NCBI GenBank assembly: GCA_020721025.1
Contig: DYNO01000143.1
Location: 1 to 8,698 of the forward strand
DNA from: Thiomargarita sp.
GTDB lineage: Bacteria; Pseudomonadota; Gammaproteobacteria; Beggiatoales; Beggiatoaceae
Length of the DNA: 8,698 bases
Reading direction: 5' to 3'
Shown: in pieces, positions 1-5,728 of the stretch
Layout: every line of letters starts with the position of its first letter
How positions within the stretch are numbered: the stretch's first letter is position 1
Notes under the pieces: model-generated
The model's database searches: none
What the model was told of the DNA's origin: nothing
What the model saw: only the letters and a program-made list of their open reading frames with translations
Translations under genes and position numbers: made by a program

Positions 1-16
1 GTGTTGACGACGTGAA
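1..16 (+). repeat. Short dispersed repeat, right-hand part of a copy cut by the window edge
   Basis: The first 16 bases (GTGTTGACGACGTGAA) are an exact reverse complement of 5650-5665. At 5650-5689 this stretch adjoins a 25-base segment that recurs at 168-192, so the rest of this copy probably lies just left of the window. The core is nearly dyad-symmetric (GTTGACGACGTGAAC reads almost the same on both strands), as an operator or a repeat end might be. Function is unknown. Confidence 0.55.
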
Positions 17-65
17 TAACGTTTGTTTTACTACAAATGATTTAAGATCACTATATGCTATCTTA

Positions 66-113
66 TGAGCGGTGCAATTGATTTGAATAATTGTACTGCT
101 TAAATGCTTTTTT
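66..113 (+). terminator. Hairpin followed by a T-run: possible terminator of an upstream transcript
   Basis: Bases 66-79 pair with 89-102 over 14 positions, three of them G-T wobbles, around a 9-base loop (80-88). Five bases later comes a run of six T (108-113). That is the shape of an intrinsic terminator reading rightward, so it may end a gene or small RNA that starts outside the window. It could also be a repeat hairpin, because other repeats lie on both sides. Confidence 0.35.
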
Positions 114-167
114 GCTGTAAGTCCCAACAAGTTTCAGCGGGACTATAATCGCCCGTAATAGTGACCG

Positions 168-192
168 TAAGACTTGAGCAATCAAGCAGTTG
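168..192 (+). repeat. 25-base dispersed repeat, inverted relative to the copy at 5665-5689
   Basis: All 25 bases match the reverse complement of 5665-5689. Inside is a compact hairpin: CTTGA, loop GCAA, TCAAG (GCAA is a GNRA-type tetraloop if transcribed). The flanks of the two copies differ, so this is a short repeat and not a long duplication. This copy sits just upstream of the predicted promoter of the sulfur-globule-type gene. Function is unknown. Confidence 0.7.
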
Positions 193-201
193 CGAAATAG
201 C

Positions 202-229
202 TTTACACGACGGGAATATCATTAATAAT
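202..229 (+). promoter_or_regulatory. Candidate sigma-70 promoter for the sulfur-globule-type gene
   Basis: A -35 box TTTACA (202-207, 5 of 6 to consensus) is followed after 16 bases by a -10 box AATAAT (224-229, 5 of 6). Transcription would start near 236 and leave a leader of about 70 bases before the start codon at 308. A second, weaker pair (TTGTAA 254-259, TATCAT 278-283) is less likely because its start point would fall almost on the ribosome binding site. Confidence 0.4.
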
Positions 230-294
230 CATCCTCATTTCTTTTATTAATGGTTGTAAATGGTTTAGAAACTGTTGTATCATAAATCCTTTCT

Positions 295-300
295 AGAGGA
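295..300 (+). promoter_or_regulatory. Ribosome binding site that decides the start at 308
   Basis: AGAGGA lies seven bases before ATG 308. An in-frame ATG at 275 has no comparable site and would put 11 extra residues in front of a clear signal peptide, so the start at 308 is preferred. Confidence 0.75.
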
Positions 301-307
301 AAATTAC

Positions 308-772
308 ATGAAAATAGTAACAAAAGCACTTATTTTGTCCGCAGCAATTGGCGCAGCCGGAATGTCCGTGTCTGCTCACGCATGGAGTCCTTGGAATGAT
401 GGTCCATGGGACAGAGGAGGTAGTCGTTGGAATGATGGTTCGTACAACGATTGGGATTGGGGCCCGTTTGATGGCGACGGATGGGGTGATGGCGACATGG
501 ACATGACTTTCAGCACTGGGGTTCGTGGCTCAGGCAGAGGTCAAGGCAGAGGTCAAGGTAGAGGTCGTGGTTATTATGATCACTCCTACGACAACTACGG
601 CTACGGCGGTTATCCTTATGGTGGATATGGTCGTCCCTACTACGGTCGTCCTTACGGTGGTCGTGGCTATGCAGATGATTACGGCTATCCAGAAAATTAT
701 GGTTATCCTCCTCCTCCACGCTATGGCGCACCACCACCGCCAGCTCCTAGCAAGGAAAAAGATAAAGAATAA
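308..772 (+). CDS. Sulfur globule protein-like secreted Gly/Tyr/Pro-rich protein
   Basis: The product is 154 residues. Residues 1-25 form a Sec signal peptide (Lys-containing start, Ala/Ile/Leu/Gly core, cleavage after AHA, next residue Trp26). The mature protein has no cysteine and four low-complexity blocks: a Trp/Asn/Asp/Gly block (26-62) with three WND motifs; an acidic-to-aromatic stretch with DMDMTFSTGVRG (63-74); a GRGQ-type repeat (76-87); and a Gly/Tyr/Pro/Arg block (89-145) with several YGG and YGR units, ending in a charged SKEKDKE tail. Composition, size and export match the Sgp-type proteins that coat sulfur globules in Allochromatium and in Beggiatoa/Thiothrix relatives. These form a structural envelope around stored elemental sulfur inside membrane-bounded, periplasm-derived compartments. 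The gene stands alone, with its own promoter and terminator. Low-complexity composition makes homology by eye uncertain; another Gly/Tyr-rich secreted structural protein is the alternative. Confidence 0.7.
   Translation: MKIVTKALILSAAIGAAGMSVSAHAWSPWNDGPWDRGGSRWNDGSYNDWDWGPFDGDGWGDGDMDMTFSTGVRGSGRGQGRGQGRGRGYYDHSYDNYGYGGYPYGGYGRPYYGRPYGGRGYADDYGYPENYGYPPPPRYGAPPPPAPSKEKDKE
533..568 (+). repeat. Three tandem 12-base units coding for Gly-Arg-Gly-Gln/Arg
   Basis: The unit GGCAGAGGTCAA occurs exactly at 533-544 and 545-556, and with changes at 557-568. It is in frame with the sulfur-globule-type gene and encodes residues 76-87 (GRGQ, GRGQ, GRGR). Such units can change copy number by slippage without breaking the frame. 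Confidence 0.85.
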
Positions 773-804
773 TCATTGCCGTTGTTACGCGTGATATTTT
801 TTAG

Positions 805-848
805 ACCGGTGAGCGTGTTATCACATTCTCACCGGTTATCTATTTTTC
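805..848 (+). terminator. Intrinsic terminator of the sulfur-globule-type gene
   Basis: A perfect 9-base-pair stem ACCGGTGAG (805-813) / CTCACCGGT (828-836) encloses a 14-base loop, and TATCTATTTTT follows on the plus strand. It starts 32 bases after the stop codon at 770-772. The T-rich tract lies only on the plus-strand exit side, so it fits the plus-strand gene better than the convergent minus-strand gene, whose stop codon touches the stem at 836. Confidence 0.65.
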
Positions 849-1381
849 AGCAGCACATAAACCGCTCCCGTGCCACCATCTATCGACCGCGCCGGACAAA
901 ACGCCAAAACCTCATCCCGTTGTCGTAGCCAATGATTTAACTTACCCTTCAAAATCGGCTGTTTCTGCCATGAACCATACCCCTTGCCGTGCACAATTCG
1001 CACACAGCGAAATCCCCTGTCCAAACAATAATGTAGAAAATTAACCACCGCTTCACGCGCCTGCGATACAATCAAACCATGTAAATCTAATTCTGCACTG
1101 ATACTAAACTGTCCGCGCCGCAATTTACGCAGCACCGAACGTTGAATGCCCTCTCGCAAAAATAACAATTCATCGCCCGTTTCCAACTCCGCCGGATCAA
1201 ACTTCTCCGATAACAAATCATGCAGCACTTGCCGCTCATCTAAAAAACGCTGTTTTGGAAAGGTCGAAGGCGGCGGCAATTCGAGCGGCACTTTATCGCA
1301 ATACAAGGGAATAACATCTTGCACGGCTTGACGAAAAAGGTGCCAATCTTCATCTGATTCTTCGTCTTGTTGTTGATACAT
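836..1381 (-). CDS. smrA: Smr-domain endonuclease-like protein, SmrA/YdaL type
   Basis: The product is 181 residues, about the length of the short Smr proteins of gammaproteobacteria (roughly 180-190). An acidic, Gln-rich N-terminus (1-12) and a linker (13-75) precede the region FLREGIQRSVLRKLRRGQ (74-91), which is characteristic of the YdaL/SmrA group. The Smr domain then runs from about 97 to the end, with the LDLHG signature (98-102), HGKG (131-134) and the GGTGAVYVLL strand (169-178). Smr domains act as nucleases on nucleic acid; the related SmrB cleaves mRNA at collided ribosomes, while the role of SmrA is less clear. The DxH of LDLHG is intact here. The start at 1381 is the first ATG of the frame, but its ribosome site is weak. 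The neighbour at 308-772 converges on it, so it is probably a single-gene unit. Confidence 0.85.
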   Translation of the reverse strand: MYQQQDEESDEDWHLFRQAVQDVIPLYCDKVPLELPPPSTFPKQRFLDERQVLHDLLSEKFDPAELETGDELLFLREGIQRSVLRKLRRGQFSISAELDLHGLIVSQAREAVVNFLHYCLDRGFRCVRIVHGKGYGSWQKQPILKGKLNHWLRQRDEVLAFCPARSIDGGTGAVYVLLKNR

Positions 1382-1701
1382 ATCAAAATTTTACTCGCTT
1401 GCCAAGTGTTCAATGTGCAACACCTTCATTTCATGCTAAAATATGTCAATGATTCAATAGGGTGGCGTAGTTTTCACAGTTATCATTAAAATCAATCGGT
1501 TGAAAATATGGGGCGGGATCGCCAACAAATTGAAATTATGATGAAACTTTGAAACGTTCTCATCGGAGAAACATGTTGTTTTATTTGAATAAAATGTGAA
1601 CTGCGTCGCTCCTCATCGGAATTAAAACCAGTCGTACAAAAAGACATTGATATAATCAGTGACTTGGACATTATTATAAGACATCACACCGCGGATAAAC
1701 A
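1382..1701. other. 320-base divergent intergenic region, no gene seen
   Basis: This gap separates two divergently transcribed genes and must carry both promoters. A TTGACA hexamer reads on the minus strand at 1444-1449 without a convincing -10 partner. CTCATCGGA occurs twice (1559-1567 and 1612-1620), and an A/T hairpin TTTTATT-TG-AATAAAA lies at 1579-1594. The 14-mer TTGTTTTATTTGAA (1576-1589) also occurs at the right end of the inverted-repeat element (4900-4913). In both places CATCGGA stands a short distance before it, so this may be a decayed relative of that element. I find no open frame with recognisable protein features. Confidence 0.6.
1648..1656 (+). promoter_or_regulatory. Candidate extended -10 promoter for the OsmC-family gene
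   Basis: TGATATAAT is a perfect extended -10 (TG, one base, TATAAT at 1651-1656). The -35 region is poor, which such promoters tolerate. Transcription would start near 1663, about 40 bases before the start codon. Confidence 0.4.
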
Positions 1702-2127
1702 ATGAAAGCAAAATTGAAATTAATCGAAAATGTTTGTTGGCTTGCTCAAGCAGACAGTGGTCATGGCGTGGTTATTGACGGTTCGCCAGAGATTGGGGGG
1801 CAAAATTTGGGGACGCGTCCGATGGAATTGGTTTTGATGGGATTGGGCGGATGTTCTGCAATAGATGTGGTTTCAATCATGCGTAAACAACGCTTGGAAG
1901 TGACTGATTGCGTGATAGAACTGGAAGCTGAACGGGCGGCGACTGATCCGAAGGTGTTTACTAAAATTCACATTCATTACGTCGTGACGGGGAAAAATTT
2001 AAAAGAAGCTCAGGTCAAACGTGCAGTTGATCTGTCGGCTGAAAAATATTGCTCGGTCTCAGCAATGCTCGGTAAATCTGCTGAAATTACACATGATTAT
2101 AAAATCATCGACGTTGTTGTGTCCTAA
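1702..2127 (+). CDS. yhfA: OsmC-family protein, YhfA type
   Basis: The product is 141 residues, close to the roughly 135 of E. coli YhfA. The diagnostic segments are RPMELVLMGLGGCSAIDVVSI (from 39), DPKVFTKIHIHYVVTG (82-97) and RAVDLSAEKYCSVSAML (107-123). The two cysteines characteristic of OsmC/Ohr proteins are present (Cys51 and Cys117), as is the conserved Glu42. OsmC and Ohr reduce organic hydroperoxides through this cysteine pair; YhfA-type members share the fold, but their substrate is not established. The protein is cytoplasmic, with no signal peptide. The start at 1702 matches the YhfA N-terminus, though the upstream GCGGA is a weak ribosome site. The gene is single and converges on ftsH. 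Its function beyond family membership is inference. Confidence 0.9.
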   Translation: MKAKLKLIENVCWLAQADSGHGVVIDGSPEIGGQNLGTRPMELVLMGLGGCSAIDVVSIMRKQRLEVTDCVIELEAERAATDPKVFTKIHIHYVVTGKNLKEAQVKRAVDLSAEKYCSVSAMLGKSAEITHDYKIIDVVVS

Positions 2128-2156
2128 GAACGGGTATCACTCACGCTGCAATAGCG

Positions 2157-2246
2157 GGACAGTTTTCATTATTTTCTTGCAAATCTGTTAGTGAGAAAAA
2201 CAGCTACGTTTTCTCACCGATTGAAAGAGAACTTTAAAAACTGTCC
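2157..2246. repeat. 90-base imperfect palindrome between convergent genes
   Basis: The outer ends are a perfect 10-base inverted repeat, GGACAGTTTT (2157-2166) and AAAACTGTCC (2237-2246). The centre is a perfect 9-base-pair hairpin, GTGAGAAAA (2191-2199) / TTTTCTCAC (2209-2217), with a 9-base loop. The arms between also match in part (a TTCT-type and a CAAATC/CAATC segment on each side). It lies between the stop codons of osmC and ftsH, so it may work as a bidirectional terminator, although neither side has a clean T-run next to the stem. The outer end plus three bases (13 in total) recurs at 4477-4489, which favours a small repeat family. Confidence 0.65.
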
Positions 2247-2277
2247 GAATGATTTGGCAATTTAAACAACGACTGTA

Positions 2278-4203
2278 TTAATGCGATTGGGCTGTCCCAC
2301 CGATACCGCTTTCTTTTGGTTTTAATTCAACGACCTTGCCATCGTCATTACCGCGTGGTGTATTGCGACTGCTGTCATTATCATTCCAACCCTTGGGGGG
2401 ACGCGGTTCGTTGCCCGCCATAACATCATCAATTTGTTCACTTTCCAGCGTTTCATATTTAATCAATGATTCCGCCATCAAATGCAGTGCCGCCAAGTTA
2501 TCTTTCAGAATCTGTTCCGAACGAGAGTAATTGCGATCAATCAACGAACGTACTTCTTGATCAATAATATGGGCAGTGCCATCAGAAACCACTTTGTGTT
2601 GCGTCACTGAGTAACCGAGAAAAACTTCACCATTTTCCTCACCATACATCAAGGGGCCCAACCGCTCTGACATTCCCCATTTAGTGACCATGTTACGCGC
2701 AATTTCAGTCGCCCGTTGAATATCATTACTGGCACCCGTCGTCACCGATTCCAAGCCAAAAATCAATTCTTCGGCAATCCGTCCACCAAACAGACTCGAA
2801 ATACTGCTTTCTAAGCGTTGTTTGGTGTAACTGTAGCGATCTTCTTCCGGCAAAAACATCGTGACTCCCAGCGCGCGACCGCGAGGAATAATGCTGACTT
2901 TATACACGGGATCATGCGAAGGCACAAGTCGCCCCACAATGGTATGACCGGCTTCGTGATATGCGGTGAGCTTTTTCTCGGCATCACTCATCACCATCGA
3001 CCGCCGTTCTGCGCCCATCATAATTTTATCTTTCGCTTTTTCAAACTCTTCCATGTTGACCAAACGCTTGTTACCTCGTGCGGCAAATAACGCAGCTTCA
3101 TTGACCAAATTCGCCAAATCTGCCCCAGAAAATCCCGGAGTCCCACGAGCGATCACATTCGGTTTGACATCTTCAGCAATGGGCACTTTGCGCATGTGAA
3201 CTTTGAGAATTTGTTCCCGTCCACGAATATCAGGAAGCGGTACAACCACTTGACGATCAAACCGACCGGGACGCAGTAAAGCAGGATCGAGCACGTCAGG
3301 GCGATTGGTTGCAGCAATCACGATCACGCCTTCATTGCCTTCAAAGCCATCCATTTCCACAAGCAATTGATTTAACGTCTGTTCCCGTTCATCATGTCCG
3401 CCGCCCAACCCTGCCCCACGATGCCGACCCACTGCGTCAATTTCGTCAATAAAAATAATGCACGGAGCATGTTTCTTTGCTTGTTCAAACATATCCCGCA
3501 CTCGCGAAGCTCCCACGCCAACAAACATTTCCACGAAATCGGAACCAGAAATAGTGAAAAATGGAACTTTCGCTTCTCCCGCAATAGCTTTTGCTAACAA
3601 CGTTTTACCCGTTCCCGGTGAACCGACCATTAACACACCACGGGGAATTTTGCCACCCAAGTTTTGGAATTTACCGGGGTCTCGTAGAAAATCAACCAGT
3701 TCCGTCACTTCTTCTTTCGCTTCATCCACGCCAGCAACGTCAGCAAAGGTCACCTTGATTTGATCTTCTTCGACCATCCGCGCCCGACTTTTGCCAAAAG
3801 ATAATGCACCTCGACCGCCACCGCCCTGCATTTGTCGCATGAAGAAAAATAAAATCCCAAATAACAACAACATGGGAAACCACGAGATAAAAATCTGCAT
3901 TAACAACGATTGTTGCTCTGGTGGACGGGCATTGACTTTCACCCGATTGTCGAGTAAATCCTTCATTAAGCCGTTATCACCGGGGTTATATGTGGTGAAA
4001 TGCGAACCGTCCTGACTGGTACCACGAATGGTACGCCCATCAATCATCACCCGTTCAACCCGTCCTTGTTGCACCGCGTTGATAAATTCAGAATATTCAA
4101 ATGGTTGTGTTGTTGTTGGCTGATTGCCAAAGTTATTGAACACCATCATCAATACCAAAGCGATAACAACCCATAACATCAGGTTTTTTGCCATATCATT
4201 CAT
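2278..4203 (-). CDS. ftsH: ATP-dependent zinc metalloprotease FtsH
   Basis: The product is 641 residues, close to E. coli FtsH (647 with the corresponding start). FtsH is an inner-membrane AAA+ protease that extracts and degrades misassembled membrane proteins and short-lived regulators such as LpxC and sigma-32. Two membrane segments (about 8-23 and 103-122) flank a periplasmic domain. The AAA domain shows Walker A GSPGTGKT (194-201), pore loop MFVG (226-229), Walker B IIFIDEIDA (249-257) and the second region of homology with arginine fingers Arg311 and Arg314. The protease domain has the zinc motif HEAGH (416-420) and the third ligand Asp494. A hydrophilic tail follows residue 600. Walker A has Ser where most members have Pro, a mild change. 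GAGGAA nine bases upstream supports the start, and the N-terminus MNDMAKNL parallels the E. coli form. rlmE, often just upstream in gammaproteobacteria, is absent, so ftsH has its own promoter here. Confidence 0.98.
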   Translation of the reverse strand: MNDMAKNLMLWVVIALVLMMVFNNFGNQPTTTQPFEYSEFINAVQQGRVERVMIDGRTIRGTSQDGSHFTTYNPGDNGLMKDLLDNRVKVNARPPEQQSLLMQIFISWFPMLLLFGILFFFMRQMQGGGGRGALSFGKSRARMVEEDQIKVTFADVAGVDEAKEEVTELVDFLRDPGKFQNLGGKIPRGVLMVGSPGTGKTLLAKAIAGEAKVPFFTISGSDFVEMFVGVGASRVRDMFEQAKKHAPCIIFIDEIDAVGRHRGAGLGGGHDEREQTLNQLLVEMDGFEGNEGVIVIAATNRPDVLDPALLRPGRFDRQVVVPLPDIRGREQILKVHMRKVPIAEDVKPNVIARGTPGFSGADLANLVNEAALFAARGNKRLVNMEEFEKAKDKIMMGAERRSMVMSDAEKKLTAYHEAGHTIVGRLVPSHDPVYKVSIIPRGRALGVTMFLPEEDRYSYTKQRLESSISSLFGGRIAEELIFGLESVTTGASNDIQRATEIARNMVTKWGMSERLGPLMYGEENGEVFLGYSVTQHKVVSDGTAHIIDQEVRSLIDRNYSRSEQILKDNLAALHLMAESLIKYETLESEQIDDVMAGNEPRPPKGWNDNDSSRNTPRGNDDGKVVELKPKESGIGGTAQSH

Positions 4204-4212
4204 TATATAGAG

Positions 4213-4218
4213 TTCCTC
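4213..4218 (-). promoter_or_regulatory. Ribosome binding site of ftsH
   Basis: On the minus strand GAGGAA stands nine bases before the ATG at 4201-4203. It supports this start over the in-frame ATG three codons later. Confidence 0.7.
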
Positions 4219-4265
4219 GAAATAAAAGGTGTTTGTTGAGCGGTTAAGAGGTGTGGGATGTGATT

Positions 4266-4274
4266 ATTTTAACA
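4266..4274 (-). promoter_or_regulatory. Candidate extended -10 promoter of ftsH
   Basis: On the minus strand the sequence reads TGTTAAAAT, an extended -10 (TG, one base, TAAAAT). No good -35 is seen at 16-18 bases. Transcription would start near 4259, about 55 bases before the start codon. No sigma-32-type promoter was recognised. Confidence 0.3.
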
Positions 4275-4476
4275 GGTGTGTTGATTTTGCGCACGGTTAT
4301 CATGATTTGTCATGTCGTTATCCGACGTAAAAAACGCAGAGAATGAGTACATGGTGTCATTTTTCAAAGTTTCAAACTTCATTTCTCCGCTATTCCGTTC
4401 AGGGTGAACAATTTTACATGATTATCATAAAGTTATTAGCAAACAATATAACATCATCTGTTTATTTTAACAACAG

Positions 4477-4489
4477 TTCGGACAGTTTT
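4477..4489 (+). repeat. Isolated copy of the end of the 2157-2246 palindrome
   Basis: TTCGGACAGTTTT is the exact reverse complement of 2237-2249, and the A-rich sequence after it is also similar with a one-base shift. GGACAGTTT appears once more at 5031-5039. No matching second arm was found here, so this may be a decayed or solo copy. Confidence 0.4.
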
Positions 4490-4590
4490 AAAATTTTATT
4501 GGGATTTCATCTGTGTGATAAATCAAATTATATGCTCAAACAGTTGATTTCGCAAATAATCCCAGAAGTCCGTTGATATTTGAGATATTT

Positions 4591-4611
4591 CCTCGTTCCA
4601 ACGCGGCGCAT
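4591..4611 (+). repeat. Partial copy of the large inverted repeat, inner hairpin flipped
   Basis: The sequence begins CCTCGTTCC, like the outer end of the arms at 4687 and 4893. It continues AACGCGGCGCATC, matching the opposite orientation of the inner hairpin (AACGCGGAGCATC at 4872-4884) with one difference. It therefore looks like a truncated copy in which the inner palindrome is inverted relative to the copy at 4687-4711. Confidence 0.5.
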
Positions 4612-4668
4612 CAAAGCCATTGACTTAAGGAATTATGACTCAAAATGACAATATGGTAAATTTTTATT

Positions 4669-4910
4669 AAATAAAACAAAGACTTTCTCGTTCCAATGCT
4701 CCGCGTTGGAATGCAGCCCAGACGCTCCAGCGTCACGCGTGATGATTTTTAACTCATTGCTTTTTATCATCTTGATGAAAAATTGTTGCTCCGTTGAAAT
4801 GGAAAGCGAAATACAGATGGTTGAACTCATCAAATTTGAACCGGTGACGCGGAGCGTCTGGGCTGCATTCCAACGCGGAGCATCGGAACGAGGAACTGTT
4901 TGTTTTATTT
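4669..4910. mobile_element. 242-base MITE/REPIN-like inverted-repeat element
   Basis: The arms 4687-4736 and 4844-4892 are reverse complements over 49-50 bases with one substitution and one single-base gap. After six poorly matching bases they extend outward into a perfect 12-base pair, AAATAAAACAAA (4669-4680) and TTTGTTTTATTT (4899-4910). Each arm has inner hairpins, such as TTCCAA..TTGGAA (4691-4711) and GACGCT-CC-AGCGTC (4721-4734). A 107-base unique spacer (4737-4843) separates the arms and encodes no recognisable protein. The core resembles GTTCC..GCTCCGCG..GGAA palindromes that I recall as recurring in environmental proteobacterial genomes. A pair of REP-like units in inverted order (REPIN) or a non-autonomous transposon both fit. 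No clear target-site duplication is visible and no transposase is nearby. Confidence 0.7.
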
Positions 4911-5012
4911 GAAATTATTTCTCATGATGACCGTGTTTGGTAAAACTTCGTTGTTTGAATCTGAAATCCGACAGGTTTGAATACTCTTTTCACGTTGTCG
5001 TAGCTATATTTT

Positions 5013-5094
5013 TTCATGAAAATTACGTCAGGACAGTTTGGGAGGTTCATGAAAATGACAGAATCTTGCAAAATAATGACATCGAGTGACGTAA
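5013..5094. promoter_or_regulatory. Short repeats upstream of aroQ, possible regulatory sites
   Basis: TTCATGAAAAT occurs as a direct repeat at 5013-5023 and 5046-5056. TTACGTCA (5023-5030) is the exact inverse of TGACGTAA (5087-5094). They lie 65-150 bases before the aroQ start, next to a possible -10 TATGAT (5111-5116) whose best -35 match, GTGACG (5086-5091), is 19 bases away. An operator is possible, but short A/T-rich repeats arise easily by chance. Confidence 0.25.
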
Positions 5095-5160
5095 AAAAGC
5101 AACATTGTGGTATGATTCCATCAAAGTTGTTTACTCGTCACACCTACCTTTGAAAACATT

Positions 5161-5613
5161 ATGACTCATATTCTTGTGCTCCATGGACCCAATTTAAACT
5201 TATTAGGCGAGCGTGAACCGACCCATTATGGAAAACAGCGGTTAGTCGATATTAACCAACAACTCGTCGAATTTGCTCAGGCACAAGGGCATCAAGTCAC
5301 CACGTTTCAAAGTAACGCGGAACATGAATTGCTTACTCAGATTCATATTGCCCGTCAGAATCAGATAGATTTTATTATCATTAATCCCGCTGCCTTTACG
5401 CATACCAGTGTGGCTCTGCGCGACGCATTACTTGGCGTGGGCATTCCCTTTATTGAAGTCCACTTATCCAATGTTCATGCGCGTGAACCGTTTCGTCATC
5501 ACTCCTATTTTTCAGACATTGCTGTTGGCGTGATTAGCGGATTAGGGGCACAAGGTTATTTACTGGCACTTCAAGCAGCATTAGCGCGTACGCCGATCCT
5601 AAAAAGCTCATAA
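5161..5613 (+). CDS. aroQ: Type II 3-dehydroquinate dehydratase
   Basis: The product is 150 residues, the standard length of the small dodecameric type II enzyme. It converts 3-dehydroquinate to 3-dehydroshikimate by trans elimination in the shikimate pathway to aromatic amino acids. The signature HGPNLNLLGEREPTHYG spans 8-24. The family's active-site residues are all in place: Asn11 and Asn13 in the signature, Arg18 on the lid loop, Tyr23 as base, Asn75 in INPAAFTHTS (74-83), His81, Glu99 and His101 (EVHLSN), and Arg112. The ATG at 5161 begins exactly at the conserved N-terminus, though no strong ribosome site precedes it. In many gammaproteobacteria aroQ directly precedes accB and accC; the order is kept here, but 407 bases intervene, so co-transcription with accB is doubtful. 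Confidence 0.97.
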   Translation: MTHILVLHGPNLNLLGEREPTHYGKQRLVDINQQLVEFAQAQGHQVTTFQSNAEHELLTQIHIARQNQIDFIIINPAAFTHTSVALRDALLGVGIPFIEVHLSNVHAREPFRHHSYFSDIAVGVISGLGAQGYLLALQAALARTPILKSS

Positions 5614-5649
5614 ACATTAACACGAGATGTGCGAATGATTCTCACTTTG

Positions 5650-5689
5650 TTCACGTCGTCAACACAACTGCTTGATTGCTCAAGTCTTA
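5650..5689 (-). repeat. 40-base copy of the dispersed repeat, inverse of 1-16 and 168-192
   Basis: Bases 5650-5665 are the exact reverse complement of 1-16, and 5665-5689 the exact reverse complement of 168-192. This is the only copy in the window with both parts joined. It contains the CTTGA-TTGC-TCAAG hairpin (5671-5684) and the near-dyad GTTCACGTCGTCAAC (5649-5663). It begins 36 bases after the aroQ stop codon. Confidence 0.7.
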
Positions 5690-5728
5690 GACCCGCTTCC
5701 ACCCGGTTAGTTTTCTTACGTGCATTTA

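Larger units (their letters stand above)
4204..5160. other. 957-base region without a convincing gene, rich in repeats
   Basis: This gap lies between the divergently transcribed ftsH and aroQ. The short open frames in it (for example 4343-4576 plus, 4633-4833 minus, 4706-4912 plus) have no family features, and two of them run through the inverted repeat, so they are taken as chance. The contents I can support are the ftsH promoter side, a 13-base copy of the palindrome end (4477-4489), a fragment of the large repeat (4591-4611), the inverted-repeat element (4669-4910), and a set of short repeats before aroQ (5013-5094). GACGTAAAAAA occurs at 4324-4334 and again at 5088-5098. An unrecognised small RNA cannot be excluded. 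Confidence 0.6.

Noticed and set aside
1..192. CRISPR array, because of short repeats at 1-16 and 168-192
   Set aside because: Only two partial, non-identical units are present, their spacing is far too long, and no cas gene is in view.
275..307. Upstream ATG at 275 as start of the sulfur-globule-type gene
   Set aside because: It would place charged residues in front of a canonical signal peptide, and the good ribosome site at 295-300 serves ATG 308.
510..794. Open frames on the other strand and in a shifted frame over the sulfur-globule-type gene
   Set aside because: They are by-products of the low-complexity Gly/Tyr codons; the products are His/Asp/Arg-rich or Val/Met/Thr-rich runs with no signal or domain.
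2191..2217. Hairpin GTGAGAAAA/TTTTCTCAC as a stand-alone intrinsic terminator
   Set aside because: No T-run follows the stem on either strand; it is better described as the centre of the larger palindrome.
4633..4912. Overlapping small open frames (4633-4833 minus and 4706-4912 plus) as hypothetical genes
   Set aside because: Both run through the inverted-repeat arms, lack family features and ribosome sites, and their ends are translations of the palindromic sequence.
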